Assembly: GCA_003254885.1 (NCBI GenBank)
Contig: QANT01005716.1
Location: 22,135 to 86,134 of the forward strand
Direction: 5' to 3'
Source of the DNA: Purshia tridentata
Taxonomy: Eukaryota; Streptophyta; Magnoliopsida; Rosales; Rosaceae
Length of the DNA stretch: 64,000 nt
A model generated the notes under the pieces. The model was not told the DNA's origin. It searched no databases and worked only from the letters and a program-made list of their open reading frames with translations. A program made the position numbers and the translations under genes. This document shows, in pieces, positions 21,948 to 34,266 of the stretch; position 1 is the stretch's first letter; each line of letters begins with the position of its first letter.

Positions 21948-24900
21948 GTCCCAAAATAGGGCTTAGAAGAAATTCCCTTTTTGGGCCACTTGACAGCCGC
22001 CACGTCGATTATTTAACCTTAGAATGTGTCACTAAGTCCTAGTAACACCATTACAAAATTAAATAACCAACGTAAGACTTGTTTTGAAAAAGATGGGTTG
22101 GATCAGAGAGAAAAACACGTAGCGGAAAACACTTGAAAATACAACTTAAATAAAACCAACCCAGACGGGTAAGAAGTTTTACAAAAACATGACTTTCAAA
22201 GAGGTCATGCTTGAGCACCAATCCCAAAGTGGGTACCAACCATCTACTCAAAAGCTATTCGGAAAATTTCAAATGAAAAGGAAAGATAGTTCGAACTGAT
22301 ATATTAGAGAGTTCAACAAAGCAACCGACTTAACAAAAAGGAAAGACCTTATTGAGAACACTTTGGATTAAATAAAGAATATATCACACAAAGATTATAC
22401 CAATGAACAATATATATATAATTATATAGTCCAATTATTGGGTACGACCAAGGATTTAAAGTTCCATATTTGCGGAAATCTCGATGGAAATTTTGACCAA
22501 ATTTCAATTTCGCTAGGGTTTAGACAAAAACGACGAAAATTGCTATCAAACAATGGAAATTTTGAATGAAACTTTAGCATATGCTTATTTAACATATTAT
22601 CTACTACATTTATAAAAAACATTGAAGGAATCAAACCATATTTTAGGTTTCATGTGACATAAGGTGAATATAATGCGCGCGGGAGGCAAATTCTATTAAA
22701 TAAAATTAATATAATGAATAAGTGAAATTATTGTATTCTTTTTTAATTTATAATCTATACACTAAACCATATATACCATATAATCTATATTCTATATTCT
22801 TTAAGATATAATATAGGATATTAGGGTTTAGGCCCTTTAGGGTATTTTTTATTATTATTTTTATATAAAATGTATTAGGAATTTAGGATTTAGGGTTTAA
22901 AAATTACTAAACGAAACTCCAAAACCAAAGAGCCAAACCAATTCTCAAATGAAACTCTAAAGCCAAAGGGCCAAATGAAACTCCAAATCCTTTTTTTTGT
23001 TTTTTCCCAATTGCCCAAAGGCCTCAAACCCTAAACCCCAATCAACCCTAAACTTTTTTTCTTTCTTTTTATTTTTTTTCCTTTCTTTCTTTTTTTTTCC
23101 TTTTTTTTTCTCTTTTTTCTTCTTTTCTTCCTTTTTCTTTTTTCTTTTTTCTTCTTTCCTTCCCATGTTCCACATGCCTCTCTCTTCTTCTTTTTTCCTT
23201 TTTTTTTTCTTTCCCTAGTTTTGCGGCACCTTACCTCCTACCAACCTGCCTCATTTTTTTTTTGTTTTTTCCTCCCTTCCTTTCTTCCCCCTTTCCCAGC
23301 ATTCCCATCTTCCTCCTTACTTTCTCTTCCACCTTTTCCAAAATTCCCCCACAGGCTTCTGACCCTGCCTCTCTCTTTTTTCTTTTTCTTTTCCCTCATT
23401 TCTTCCCATCCCCAGATCCCACTTCCCTAGTGCTGAGATCCCCAGATCTTTTTTCTCTCTTCTCTCTCCACCCTGCTCCTCATCTCATCTTTCATCTCTC
23501 TCAATCTCCCAATGCCTACCCTTGAAACTCACCAAAAAGTGAAAATCTAGCCTCAGCCTTTTCTCCACCATAAACACAGTCCATATCTGCCCAAGTTTCA
23601 GGTTTTCTAAAATTTGACCAAAAATTCGACAAAATGTCTGAAATTTAAACGAAAAATATATGGGATGGTGATTTCGTTTCGACACCCTCCAAAAATGAAA
23701 ATTTCAGTGAAATTTTTTAAATTTAACTCCTTGGGTACGACCTACCTTAATTTTTTGAAGGGTTCTCTCTCAATTCATCTCTACGTGCTCAGGTCTATAA
23801 CAATTTAATATTTTATAGTTTAAATAGAATTTAACAATATTTAGTTTAATTTCACTCTCCTTAAAAGGAGAGTGTAACTCACACTCTAACTCATAGGTGT
23901 CGGATTGACTTAAAACTAGTACCATTAGACTCATATTGAAAATATAGTTGGAATAGTCAAGATTGGGCCAAAAATGTTGCCGGAAACAGCCACACAAGCC
24001 AGCAGTGGGTGTGGTGGTGGTGGCTAGCTGGTCATTATTTATCATCTTCTTCATATAGCCCCTATTGTCTAGGATCTTACCTACTTTTATATCAACTTTG
24101 GCTTAATATTTAACCTATCAAACCTTCATCAAATTATGTAAACCTATACTTTTTTTAAAGATTTGCATCTTGTCTTTACAACCATATAAAATTTGTTCAA
24201 AACGGAGCTATAAAACTCGAGATAAATGACCACAAAATATGCTACTCGAACTGTCATATTTCCAGAAATTTTCCAGATTTGTTTTCAACTTTCGACCCCA
24301 TTTTAGTACCTCAAAACTTGATGAAATTTAGCAATCTTATACTCAATGTAAAGCTAGTAACACCCTCTTTACAACCATATAAAGAACTCTAGTTATAAGT
24401 CTCGAAAGGAAGCCATATGAAACTGTGAATTTTTTGGAAAAATTTCTAGCTTTTTCAAGTTTCTTGCTTTTTAATTTTCTTTCAATTTTAAACCCCAAAA
24501 CATGTTACTAGGACTATAATAAGATGATATATGACTTAATTTTTAGTTTTGCAGCATAAAACAAAGGTGTGTAAACAAGATTATAAAACAACATTGTTTA
24601 GAAATTTTGATAAGGACACCCATATATGTTTCTATGGAGTCCTTACACTCACCTTTATTCTTAACCTCTTAAGTTCTATAAAGGTTAAAACTTGGGAGTT
24701 CCTACAGTAAAGAAAAACCACAGATGACTAAAAGATGTTAGTTTAAGTAAAGTCTAAACATCTAAGAATGATGAAGTTTAAAATTTAACTATAACCTTCT
24801 TAAGTTTTTCTTTCTCCTTCTCTACCCCTTTCTTTAGTTCTCTCTCTTCTCTCTTCTATCCTTCTCTCTTTCTCTCTTTCTTTCTTATCATTCTTTCTTT

Positions 24901-24960
24901 TTCATTGCTTGCTTAAGGGTGCTCATAATTCATACAAACCTCCCTATTTATAGCCAAATT
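21942..24960 (-). repeat. Probable old LTR or solo LTR, left copy
   Basis: The block starts TGTCATGTCCC at 21,942. From about 23,960 to 24,300 it is recognisably related to 31,570-31,930: shared features are a GTGGTGGTGG tract, TTTAACCTATCA, GCATCT...TTTACAACC and TTTCCAGAAATTTTCCAGA. Near its right side are a CT-rich stretch (24,800-24,900) and, on the minus strand, a TATA-like GGCTATAAATAGGGA (24,941-24,955), as in an LTR promoter read leftwards. The pyrimidine tract at 23,040-23,520 may be a later change. There is no coding sequence. Confidence 0.4.
23040..23520. repeat. Long polypyrimidine tract
   Basis: About 480 bp is almost purely C and T on the plus strand. It is T-rich up to about 23,260 and C-richer afterwards. 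The Lys-rich or Phe-rich frames across it are a composition effect, not genes. Confidence 0.9.
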
Positions 24961-26440
24961 CTTGGTTCAAGTAACCATTCTTGGCTTCTCCAGTTATGCC
25001 ATTGTTATGGCTACTCATTATCTAAGGTGGTGACTCACCTTTCTAATCAATATTCTAATGGTGACTCACCCCTCTAAAACTGTTGTAACATTTTTATTTT
25101 TATTTATTTGCAATAGAACGAATCTTTGTAGTAAAGGTTTCGTAAGAGCGAGATCGAACCCAAGGAAATGTTTAATAAAATGGATGAATGTTTAATAAAA
25201 TGGATGCATGTAATATAGACTTTGATTACTTTAAAACTAACCTAATTTAGAAAGATTGGTTGGTTGGTTTTTTAAGTTTACTAGACTAGAAAAAATAAAT
25301 AAATTAAGACTAAGAATTTAGATGCAAGATTTAAAAATAAATAAAAGTACAATAATTTAAAAGACTAGAGAGTAGGTGCAATAATTAAAAAGAATAATAT
25401 AGCAATAATTTAAAGACTATAGAGTAGGTGCCATAATTAAAAAGAAATAAAATAACAATAATTTAAAAGACTAGAGAGTAGGTGCAATAATTAAAAAGAA
25501 ATAACAGCAATAATTTAAAAACTAGAACTTCAACAATGGTATAAACACCAAGGTTAAAGTTCTACACCACCATAATTATTATTCTAGTAATTTTCTTAAC
25601 AATTTCCCACATAAGAGGGCACATAAGGGTCAACTTGATGCCCTCACCCAATAATATTTATATTTTAGACTCTAAATTAAATAATTGTATCATAGATATT
25701 GTTCTTGCTTAAAAACTATAAATTTTAAGCAATCCAAGTGAACCAAAACTAAGGAACAACTAGAGTTCAAATAGCTTATATTAAAACAATTGATTACAAA
25801 GCAAAAAAAGGGAAAGAATTTCTAACTAACCATGATAAATGATATCATTGGTGAAAAATTAATTCTTTCTCATTTTATAAACAAAATCTAGAGTTTGTAA
25901 AATCTAAATGGTGGGAAATTAACTAAAAAAAGCTTACTTGATAATTTTTATGGTGATGCTTCCCCCTCACCTTGGTGAGGAAGTTTAGTGACCACACATG
26001 AGTATTAAACTAAAATAAAAGGAAAATGAAGAATAAAATGACATTTAAACTAGACAAGAGTAAATAAAATAATACTTAGAAGCATAAAACATATAAATAA
26101 ATTAAAGAGAGAGAAGAAGAGGCATGAAAGTTAAAATAAAATAATAATTTAGAAGCAAATAAATAAATAAAAGAAGGAGAAGGAGAAAAAGAAAGACATG
26201 AAAATCAAACTTTAATTGTATTAATTTAAAAGTGCATAAACAAAATATTAAAACTTCTTATACTCTCTAACAAAATAGTCAAAAAGATATTTGAGAGAAA
26301 TTTTAAGAGAATACTAAAAGAGGCAGCAAAAATAATTATGAGATAAGGCTCCTTAAATGTAAGCTAAAATTTTTTTTAGATAAGCAAAAACTAGGGTTTA
26401 AAATATATAGAATAAGTGTATATGTCATCAGTTTATTATG
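24961..26440. other. AT-rich non-coding filler
   Basis: This probably is the interior of a non-coding LTR element. The phrase GTAAGAGCGAGATCGAACCC (25,144-25,163) resembles a phrase common inside plant Ty3-like elements. The block at 25,340-25,530 contains three or four worn repeats of AATAATTTAAAAGACTAGAG, each about 65 bp apart. Confidence 0.35.
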
Positions 26441-28560
26441 AAACTATTTACACAACACCGAGTGTGAAACATAGATAAGAGGGCTGAAGACAGCCAAGAA
26501 AAGCTGTCACTACACCACATGGCAGCCTGCTGGGATGATGGTTAATGGTGAAAAGAAAAGCCGGCTGGCTTCTTTGGAGCTTGCGGCTGCAAGCTTGTGT
26601 GAGAGAGAGAGAGAGCTTGGGATGGGTGTCTGGCTTGCGGCTAGCTGGGAGATGGGAAGATTGCACGGAAGAGAGAAAGAAAGGCAGCAGGAAAAGGCAA
26701 TGTTGGGGTGCCACGTGTCGTCGAAGAGTGGCTGGCAGGGAGGTTTAATCAAAAATTGCGGCTGGAGAAAAGAATCATGCGGCATCTCTGTGACTCTTCA
26801 CCTCCCAAGGATGGGCTGGGCCTCTTCAATTTCTTGGGGCTTGTCATTTTTCTATCTTTGGGCTCTTGAACATAGAACTACAAAATAAAAAAAAACAACT
26901 TAATTAATTAAAGCACACAAAATTAATTTAAACAAAATAAAACAAATAAAATCTATTTAAAACTAAAAGATAAGATAAAAACTAATTTAACTCACTAATA
27001 AGAATTAAAATATGAAAGGTATTAAACCACAAGAACTATAATATATAATTTGAAGGTTAAATAAATGTTATAAAATGAACTCAACAAAAACCAATCCTCA
27101 CGATTAATCAAAAATTCTAGTGATGACTCACTGTTGAACCGTAAAAATTCAAAAAAAAAATAATAGATAAATACACAGCCCCACATTTGAATGTTCAAAT
27201 GAAGTTAAACTCCTAAATGGATGAAATAAGTGATAAAGATAGAGAAAATTTTATCAAAATTTTTTATCTCTAAGTGTGATCACTATTTAAATTTAAATTT
27301 TGGGTGATCACATCTTCATCTTCTTAGACCTTTGGTAGTCTCTTAAATAGAGCATGAGAGATTTAGAAGAGGAGAAGAAAAATAAACACCGAAAGGTTGC
27401 AGAGGAAAGGAGAGGGTTCCAAAGAGGAAAAAAAAAACATAGCACTGAAAGGCTGAAGAAAAAGAGAGAGAAAAGACACCGCAAGGCTGAGGAAAAAGGT
27501 GTAAAAAGCAAAAAGTGCAGTCACCAGAAAAAAGAAACACAAGTAGCTGTCCTTCTATGCCATTCAATTCACCTCTATATTTTGGAATTCAACCAAAATC
27601 CTCCTCTAATGGCATATTGAATCAAGTATTCCTCTCAAGATGGCATTTGGATTCGATTAGAACCCATGCTCTCTCAAAATATGGNTGCTCTCTCAAAATA
27701 TGGTTTCGGCTGAAACCATAAAAAACCGGATTCGACTGAATCCCAAGTGGTGGCCATAGACATCAAAAAGATGGTATAGGCCACCACCCAAATAATGCCC
27801 GAGTGCATCAACAAAAGAGGCGATGCCCAAGAGCATCAACAAAAAAAATCATGCTCAAGGGCATCAACTCTCATGCTAAATGACAGCAGCAAAACAAAAC
27901 CTTCTTTGCCGCTACCAACAAAAAAATGGCACAAAGCCCAGCTGATTTTGGTACAAATGTTGCCGGCCAAACTTCCCAATATTGTGCCTTGCAAAAAAGA
28001 ACAGTAAAAAGATAGCGGGTCCAAGTCTCAAACTTGCAAAGTTTGCTGCACCAAGTCTCATGTAGCAAAGGAGAAAAATGAAGAAAGCCAAATGATGTTG
28101 GCTATTGCTATACGGCAATACAAGTTTGGAAAAAAGAATGAAGTCCTGTACTTGCAAAACTGCAAGGTTGGCAGCAATGTGATAATTCCCAGGTTTTCCT
28201 TTCAAATGGAATTCTTGCTGCATGAATTCATGCCAAATTCTATACGTGAGGCATTCATCTCATCTTCCTAGTCCATATAGCCCAATACATTAATTAGACA
28301 ATATTTGGTGCAAATTTACCAATTAAAATTAATTGGGCTTATTTCCAATATACCATGCCCATTATAAATAATAATAAAAAAGGTGTCAATTAACTAATAA
28401 TTGACACAAATATTTAGTCGGCACAAAACCAAATTTATTTGCCCATTATAAAAAATAAACGTGTCATTTAACAAATAAATGACACTAAAATATTAATGAG
28501 TACATTCCTTCAAATTCAAATTCCAAATTCCAAGTTCATGTTCTTAATGGTACAAAACCA
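26441..28560. other. Non-coding repeat interior with one ambiguous base
   Basis: Short overlapping frames on both strands lack motifs. A single N stands at about 27,685 between two copies of GCTCTCTCAAAATATGG. The words 'gcccaagagcatcaacaaaa' and 'gctcaagggcatcaac' (27,820-27,870) form a small local repeat. Confidence 0.35.
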
Positions 28561-28639
28561 TTCTCCCAATTGGTTCTCAAATCCAATTCTAAATTCAATT
28601 GCAAAATGGCATAAAGCCAACCAAATTTAATTCCTAACG

Positions 28640-28910
28640 AACTACATTGGTTTGATTTCGTTAAGGATATGTAGGCAACGTACTAAAATTTAGGTGCAAC
28701 CGCAACCAAATCAAATCCATCCAAACTCTCCAGAGGTTAATTCTATATACAAAGTCTCTGAATTAATTTCTCAATTCAAATCCAAAGGCTCTAAACCCTA
28801 TCCAAATTACTAAAATCATTTAAATAGCTCATTCACCTATTTAATTCCCAAAAGCCTAGAACTACGTGTGGTTTGATCCCCAAAAAGATACGTAGGAAAT
28901 CTAAAACCAA
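28640..28910. repeat. Paired TTTGATCCCC...GATACGTAGG blocks
   Basis: Two related segments lie about 220 bp apart: TTGGTTTGATTTCGTTAAGG with ATATGTAGGCAAC (28,650) and GTGGTTTGATCCCCAAAAAG with ATACGTAGGAAA (28,870). The second form is a phrase common near the ends of plant Ty3/gypsy Tat-type elements. This is old retrotransposon matter. Confidence 0.4.
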
Positions 28911-30373
28911 ATCTAGATACAACCCCAAATCGAATTCCTGGTTCAACTCAACCAAATTCACCAAACAATTACTCAAATCAAATTATTCACTCATTTGGAA
29001 TCCCAAATACAAACACTCACACATTGATTTCAGTTTCTTCATAATTAGAATCAAAGTGTCTTCTCTTATACCTTGTACCAAGAGATTGTAATTAAGAGAT
29101 ACATTCCATCTTGAATGGGTCGTACCCTAAATTATAAAACTCTATTCCCTAAAATGAGTAGAGTGAGATTATGTAAGGTAACAAATATAAATTATTAATA
29201 TAATAATTTATTATCAAATTTTTCTTCAACACTCACCTCTCCTAAAACAATCCTCACCATTCACAAGCTCACACACATACACAAAACCACTGAAAAGCTA
29301 AGCCATCTAAAAATAGCTAAGTGTAGAAGTTCCCTTCTACGTATCTAGCCATCAAACACTTTTTTTTCTTTCTTTTTTTTAGTTAGGCTTTTCACTTATT
29401 TAAAACATCTCTTTACTTAGGCTAAAACAGTGTAGCTCAAAATTTAGCCCATTTTAAAGTCCATATCTAAATTTATGTTATTAATTATTATTTTTTGTGG
29501 ATAAAATTCCCAATAAGTCAATGACCAATAGCTTAGTGCCAAGTGGATCACAAAGTTAAAGTTTGACTTCGAAAGTCGGTCAAACTTATGCAAATTTTCC
29601 TGCTCGACTTGGAATCATCCTTAACCCTCAAGCTCAACCGAATACAACCGCAAGGCAACTCAATCATAAGTCAGCCATTCAAGCTTTGCAATTGCTCAGA
29701 TCAGAATAGGAGTCCATCTCCGGTTGAGCCAACTTGTTTCATCAATGAAGACCCAACTGAATCCCCGTCTCTATCCTAGTTTGCTCGATTCGGATTGGGA
29801 ACTGCACCTGCCGATCCAAATCATCTGAAGAGGTGGTCAACTCGCATGTGGGCTTGTATAATTAATAAAGGTTCATTCGGCTCGGATTCTATACCTCAAA
29901 GTTCACTTTCTATCTACCCTTGATCCATATTCATTAATCAGAATATTCACCTTTCGGTATCAGGGAACTGGTGGCCAGTCATTTCCCCTAACCCAAAAGC
30001 AAAATCATAATTATATGAATATAGATATCGTCTTCACACTGACAATCACACTTCTACAACTAGTTACCTACTAACATTCTGAAAGCGTACCACACTCATC
30101 CCTAAAAATTACTTTTCCTCAATCAACTTTGAAGTCTTAAACTTATAAATACTAAAGCCCTCCACAGTATACATCCGATCATCAAAACACAAATCCTAAA
30201 ATCTAAGGGCACTGAAACTCAATGATTCAAACTTATTCCATGTGCTTAAATAATCTCCACCGGTTCTACCCAAAACTAATCTCACACTTGGTATCTCTAC
30301 ACAGGTTCTTCCAAGGTTATCCTTACACTTAACACGGTTCCACAGGTTCTACCCGAGATTATCTAATCCCTAG
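28911..30373. other. Non-coding repeat interior
   Basis: No gene is seen. The segment ends just before a primer-binding-site-like sequence, so on the minus strand it would lie immediately downstream of the 5' LTR of an LTR element. Confidence 0.35.
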
Positions 30374-30385
30374 GCTCTGATACCA
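30374..30385 (-). promoter_or_regulatory. Primer binding site complementary to initiator tRNA-Met
   Basis: On the minus strand this reads TGGTATCAGAGC, the standard PBS of many plant LTR retrotransposons. It is separated by three bases from TGTCACGCCCC (30,389 on), which read on the minus strand is the ...GACA 3' end of an LTR. The element therefore points leftwards. Confidence 0.75.
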
Positions 30386-30388
30386 CCT

Positions 30389-32600
30389 TGTCACGCCCCA
30401 ACCTGAAATTAAAGAGAAAATCCTGGATTAAGGAGTGAATCACACTCTAATTATAGAATAAGCTTCTATAATCAGAATGTGAAGTGGAAAAAATAAATAA
30501 ATAAAAATAATCTTTTTGTTTCAACTGAATTCAAGCTTAATTTACAAAATCAACTGTACTTTTGTCATCTATATCTCTCTAAATCAAGTTTCGGTTCACG
30601 CTTAATCTCACAAACTTCTTCTAATTGGCTCCGTACTAACTCTCGATTAAATACCTGCAAAGTCTATGATGGGGTGAGCTCAAACCAACGGCTCAGTAGG
30701 GACATAAGACCTTAACAAGTAGAATTAATCAAATTGAAACTTTAATGAAAAGCATACAACATGCTACAAACAATATATAATATAATAATACTATTAATGC
30801 ATGAATGTTATGCAACACTTCCTCGGTTTAACCCCATAATATGAATAGCTGTTAACTCAATTATAGAACAATTAGACCGCATGTCCCATACCATGCTTTT
30901 TACCACTGTGGTCCCGATCACTCTATAATATAAGTTAACAGTACTATGCATATTGAAATATAAATAACATTGCAATAGTCTTCACTTTAACCGCAGCTAA
31001 AGTGCAAGACATCCTAACTTCGATCGCAACCAAAGGTCCCAATGCACCTCGGGGTTTAGATCTTTTTATCAACCGTAGCTAAAGGGGCTTCTCTCCCCGC
31101 GCACACTACAAATTTAAATAACATAATTTAAATCCCGATCCCCACTCACCACAGCTCCATTCTCAATGAATCATGATTCACATTCAAATACATGCACGTT
31201 CAAATAAATGCACATATTTATTTATATATATATAATTATTTAATTCACAATATAATCAGGTAATTCAAATAGTCATGTAATTCACGTAATAGCACGCACG
31301 CATAACTTCTCAACAAAAATTCAATATAACCAAATCACAAGTTAAGGTTCCCCAGATCCCCTTACCTAGTTTCTAAAGCTCAGCCTGACCTCACACGTCC
31401 ATTCGAGAAGAAATCCTAAATTGACATGTGCTTCTCAGTTGTCGTTCAATCCTAATCCCGTAAAAAAAATCACAATTAAATAAAGAACAAATGTTACTCA
31501 CTCTCTAATCCTAGTGTATGTCGTGCACTTCCCTAAGTTTGGGGTTTCGGATCGCAAAACGAAGCCCACCATCGAACTCGGAATCGAAAATGGAGTGCGG
31601 ATGGACCTTTTCCAGATGATGGAGGCCACTGGAAACCACCACACGTGCCACCACGCTCCGGCAGTGCGCGTGGGGGTGGTCACTGGTATTGTTCATCATC
31701 TTCAACCTTAATTCCCCTATTTTCTGCAACCTTCCAGTTTTTTTCTTAACTTTGGGCCTTTGTTTAACCTATCAGAAAACCTTAGATTTTTACAATTTTA
31801 TACCTGTTGGAAAGCTCTGCATCTCTTCTTTAAAAACTATGCAAAGTTTATATAAATTCAACGGTTAGATTTTAAGATATTTGAGCCCAAATTAGGGTGC
31901 CCGAAAATGTCCAATTTTCCAGAAATTTCCAGATTTCTTCAAACTCATCCCTTTTCAATTCTTATCATCCAAATAGGTTCTTAAGGCTGGAAAATGATCA
32001 ACTAACACTTATTTAGCAATTAAAATCAAAGAATTCACCATAAACCAGATTAAACCATAAACCCAAAATTTTCCAATTTACTCTCCACACCCCAAATCCG
32101 AAAATCCACATTTCCAACCTTTAAATTCTAAGTCTCTCGTGCTTGAACAACCTAACTAAAGCAACAAACTGAATTAAATTCGAAATTCACTAAGAACAGG
32201 GTAGGTGAAGCTTACCTTTTCTTCCCCTGTGTACTGCCTCTTTTCCTCCTTTCTCTCTCCTTCCTTCTCCTCTCAACCTCTCTCTCTCTCTCTCTCTCTC
32301 AGTTTTCCTTTCTCTCTTCTCTGGTTTCGAAAATTCTAGAGCTAGCTGGGTTGCTAAATCAGTTACTAGGTTTTGTTCTAAATGATGTTATCTTACCTTT
32401 TTAATTAAACAAACACTCACACACCGCACACACCGCTTCCCCTTCACTCCACATTAATATTAGCACTAACACACTCACACCAACCCACCTCCAAACGGTC
32501 CAATGAACATATTTGAAAGCCAAGTAAAAATTTGAAAACTAACTTCTAACACCTTGTAGAAGCAGCTGGGTGAAACCAGCCCAGCCCGCAAGTGTTAATC
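30389..32600 (-). repeat. Probable LTR, right copy (5' LTR of a leftward element)
   Basis: It starts TGTCACGCCCCAACC next to the PBS. The part from 31,570 to about 31,930 matches the left copy as described there, and a CT-rich stretch near 32,220-32,330 (including a TC repeat at 32,281-32,300) matches the CT-rich stretch at 24,800-24,900. The outer right end is not certain. With no protease, reverse transcriptase or integrase motif between the two copies, the whole would be a large non-coding retrotransposon derivative or a badly decayed element. Confidence 0.45.
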
Positions 32601-32677
32601 TTTAAATTTTTTTATTTTTATTTTTTACTAAATAATAATAATAATATATTATATGAAGTACAATATAAAAAAATATT

Positions 32678-33598
32678 AAGGGTTAAATATGGTTTTAGTC
32701 CCTGTGTTTTACTCCAAAAACAAATTTGGTCCTCGTAGTTTCAAAATTTCAGTTTTGGTCCTTGAGTTTTTGTCCATTTCTAATTTTGATCCTTGGGTTT
32801 TTGTCCATTTGCAATTTTCATCCTTAAATATTTATATATGTTTTTTTGACCTTTTTTAAATAGAATTTTTTTAAAAGAGAAATTATTCTTCCTACAAAAG
32901 AATTAGTGGGGGTAAATAAGTTGCTAAAAATAAGGAGAGGTGTGATTTTTTATTTCATTTTATTTTTCAATTCTAATTATTCTATTTTATTATTTTACTC
33001 TCAAAATATTAAGTTGTTTGATTTTAATCTTTTAATTAACAAAAGGCAATGTTGGATTTTTGAATGTTTAACCTTCCTCTTCATTCTCCCATTATATATA
33101 CTAGTCTCTTGCCACGAGTGTTGCACGTTTTTTAAATATTTAATTAAAAATTTTAATAATTAATATACTAGTCTCTTGTCACACGTGTTGCGCGTGTCAA
33201 TTGACTTTTCTAAATATTTAATTAAAAATTTTAATAATTTATTTGTCTTAAAATAATAGTGGTGTGGAAGTGGGTTGCTAAAAATAAGGGTGTAATACTA
33301 TTTTTTTGTATTTTTTAATTTTAATTATTCTATTTTACATTTTTGTCTTTTACTAATAAATAATATTATGAATGCCTATTTTTTAAGTGGAGTATTTTTG
33401 AAATTCATGAATTTAACCATTTTACTCTACTTCTGACTTTATATATATAGATAAATACATGTAATTTGCAAAATACCACTGAAGGACCAAAATTGTTAAT
33501 GAACAAAATCTCAAGGACCAAAATTGGAATTTTGAAACCACGAGTACCAAATTTACTTTTCGTGTAAAACACAAGGACCAAAAATGTAATTAACCCTT
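32678..33598. mobile_element. Terminal-inverted-repeat element with 'AGTCCCTG' type ends
   Basis: The left arm (AAGGGTTAAATATGGTTTTA, then GTCC...GTGTTTTACTCC, AATTTGGTCCTCG, TTTTGGTCCTTGAG) is repeated in inverted order at 33,470-33,598 (CTCAAGGACCAAAATT, CACGAGTACCAAATTT, GTGTAAAACACAAGGACC, TTAACCCTT). The arms are about 130 bp. The inside is AT-rich without a gene and has a roughly 70-bp duplication (ACTAGTCTCTTG at about 33,100 and 33,168). Confidence 0.7.
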
Positions 33599-33709
33599 TT
33601 TCCACATTTAGCACCAAACTTTTCCACGAGTACCAAATTTACTTTTCGTGTAAAACACAAGGACCAAAAATTTAATTAACCCTTTTTCCACATTTAGCAC
33701 CAAACTTTA
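33538..33709. repeat. 86-bp tandem duplication at the element's right end
   Basis: The segment from CCACGAGTACCAAATTTAC at 33,538 is repeated at 33,624 with an 86-bp period and about one difference. It spans the last part of the right arm plus some 25 bp of flank (CATTTAGCACCAAACTTT). Confidence 0.88.
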
Positions 33710-33828
33710 TACCCCGTGCACAAATACCACCCATAAAAAATTTAGCCAATTACCACGCATCACCATCAACACACTTTACAGTCATCATGACCATCATGTT
33801 CAACACCCCATTTTGTTTGATTATAATT

Positions 33829-33853
33829 TATATATATATATATATATATATAT
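33829..33853. repeat. TA microsatellite
   Basis: Uninterrupted TA repeat of about 12 units. Confidence 0.9.
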
Positions 33854-34002
33854 TTAAGTGTAAAATCTATTTTTTCATTATAAAATTATTTAAAAATACA
33901 TTTTCAATTTTCTAAAGAAGTAATTTTATTTTCATACAAAAAAATGTTTTTAAAATTCTGTTAAAGGACAAAATGAAAACTCTCCAAGAAAAAAAATTAC
34001 TA

Positions 34003-34166
34003 TTTTGCACATTTACCATCTAAATTTTTACTTTGCAAATTATGCTAATGTAGCACTTGTCATTACATTACATCCAAAAAAATATAATGGTAGGTGCTAC
34101 ATTAACATCATTTGCAAAGTATGGGTGATAATTGACAAAAGATATTTTGATTGGTGGTAAATGTGA
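34003..34166. mobile_element. Small foldback element (MITE), family A, copy 1
   Basis: The left arm ATTTTGCACATTTACCATC...TTTGCAAATTATGCTAATGT is inverted at the right (ACATTAACATCATTTGCAAA...TTGGTGGTAAATGTG). The two arms meet around ATTACATTACATCC. A relative lies at 52,053-52,334. This copy sits about 100 bp past the end of the last P450 exon present. Confidence 0.65.
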
Positions 34167-34266
34167 AAAAAACCTAAAGATAAATACAAGAAATGTGTAA
34201 GTAAAAGTGAATTCTTCTTCTAGACCGTCCTATTTGCTGTGCTATAAGTGTCCATACGGACCATAC

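Noticed and set aside
22957-23525. Lys-rich and Phe/Ser/Pro-rich frames
   Set aside because: They are an artefact of the pyrimidine tract.
26448-26888. Three overlapping frames on both strands of 88-117 residues
   Set aside because: No domain and no splice context; they lie in an LTR-type interior.
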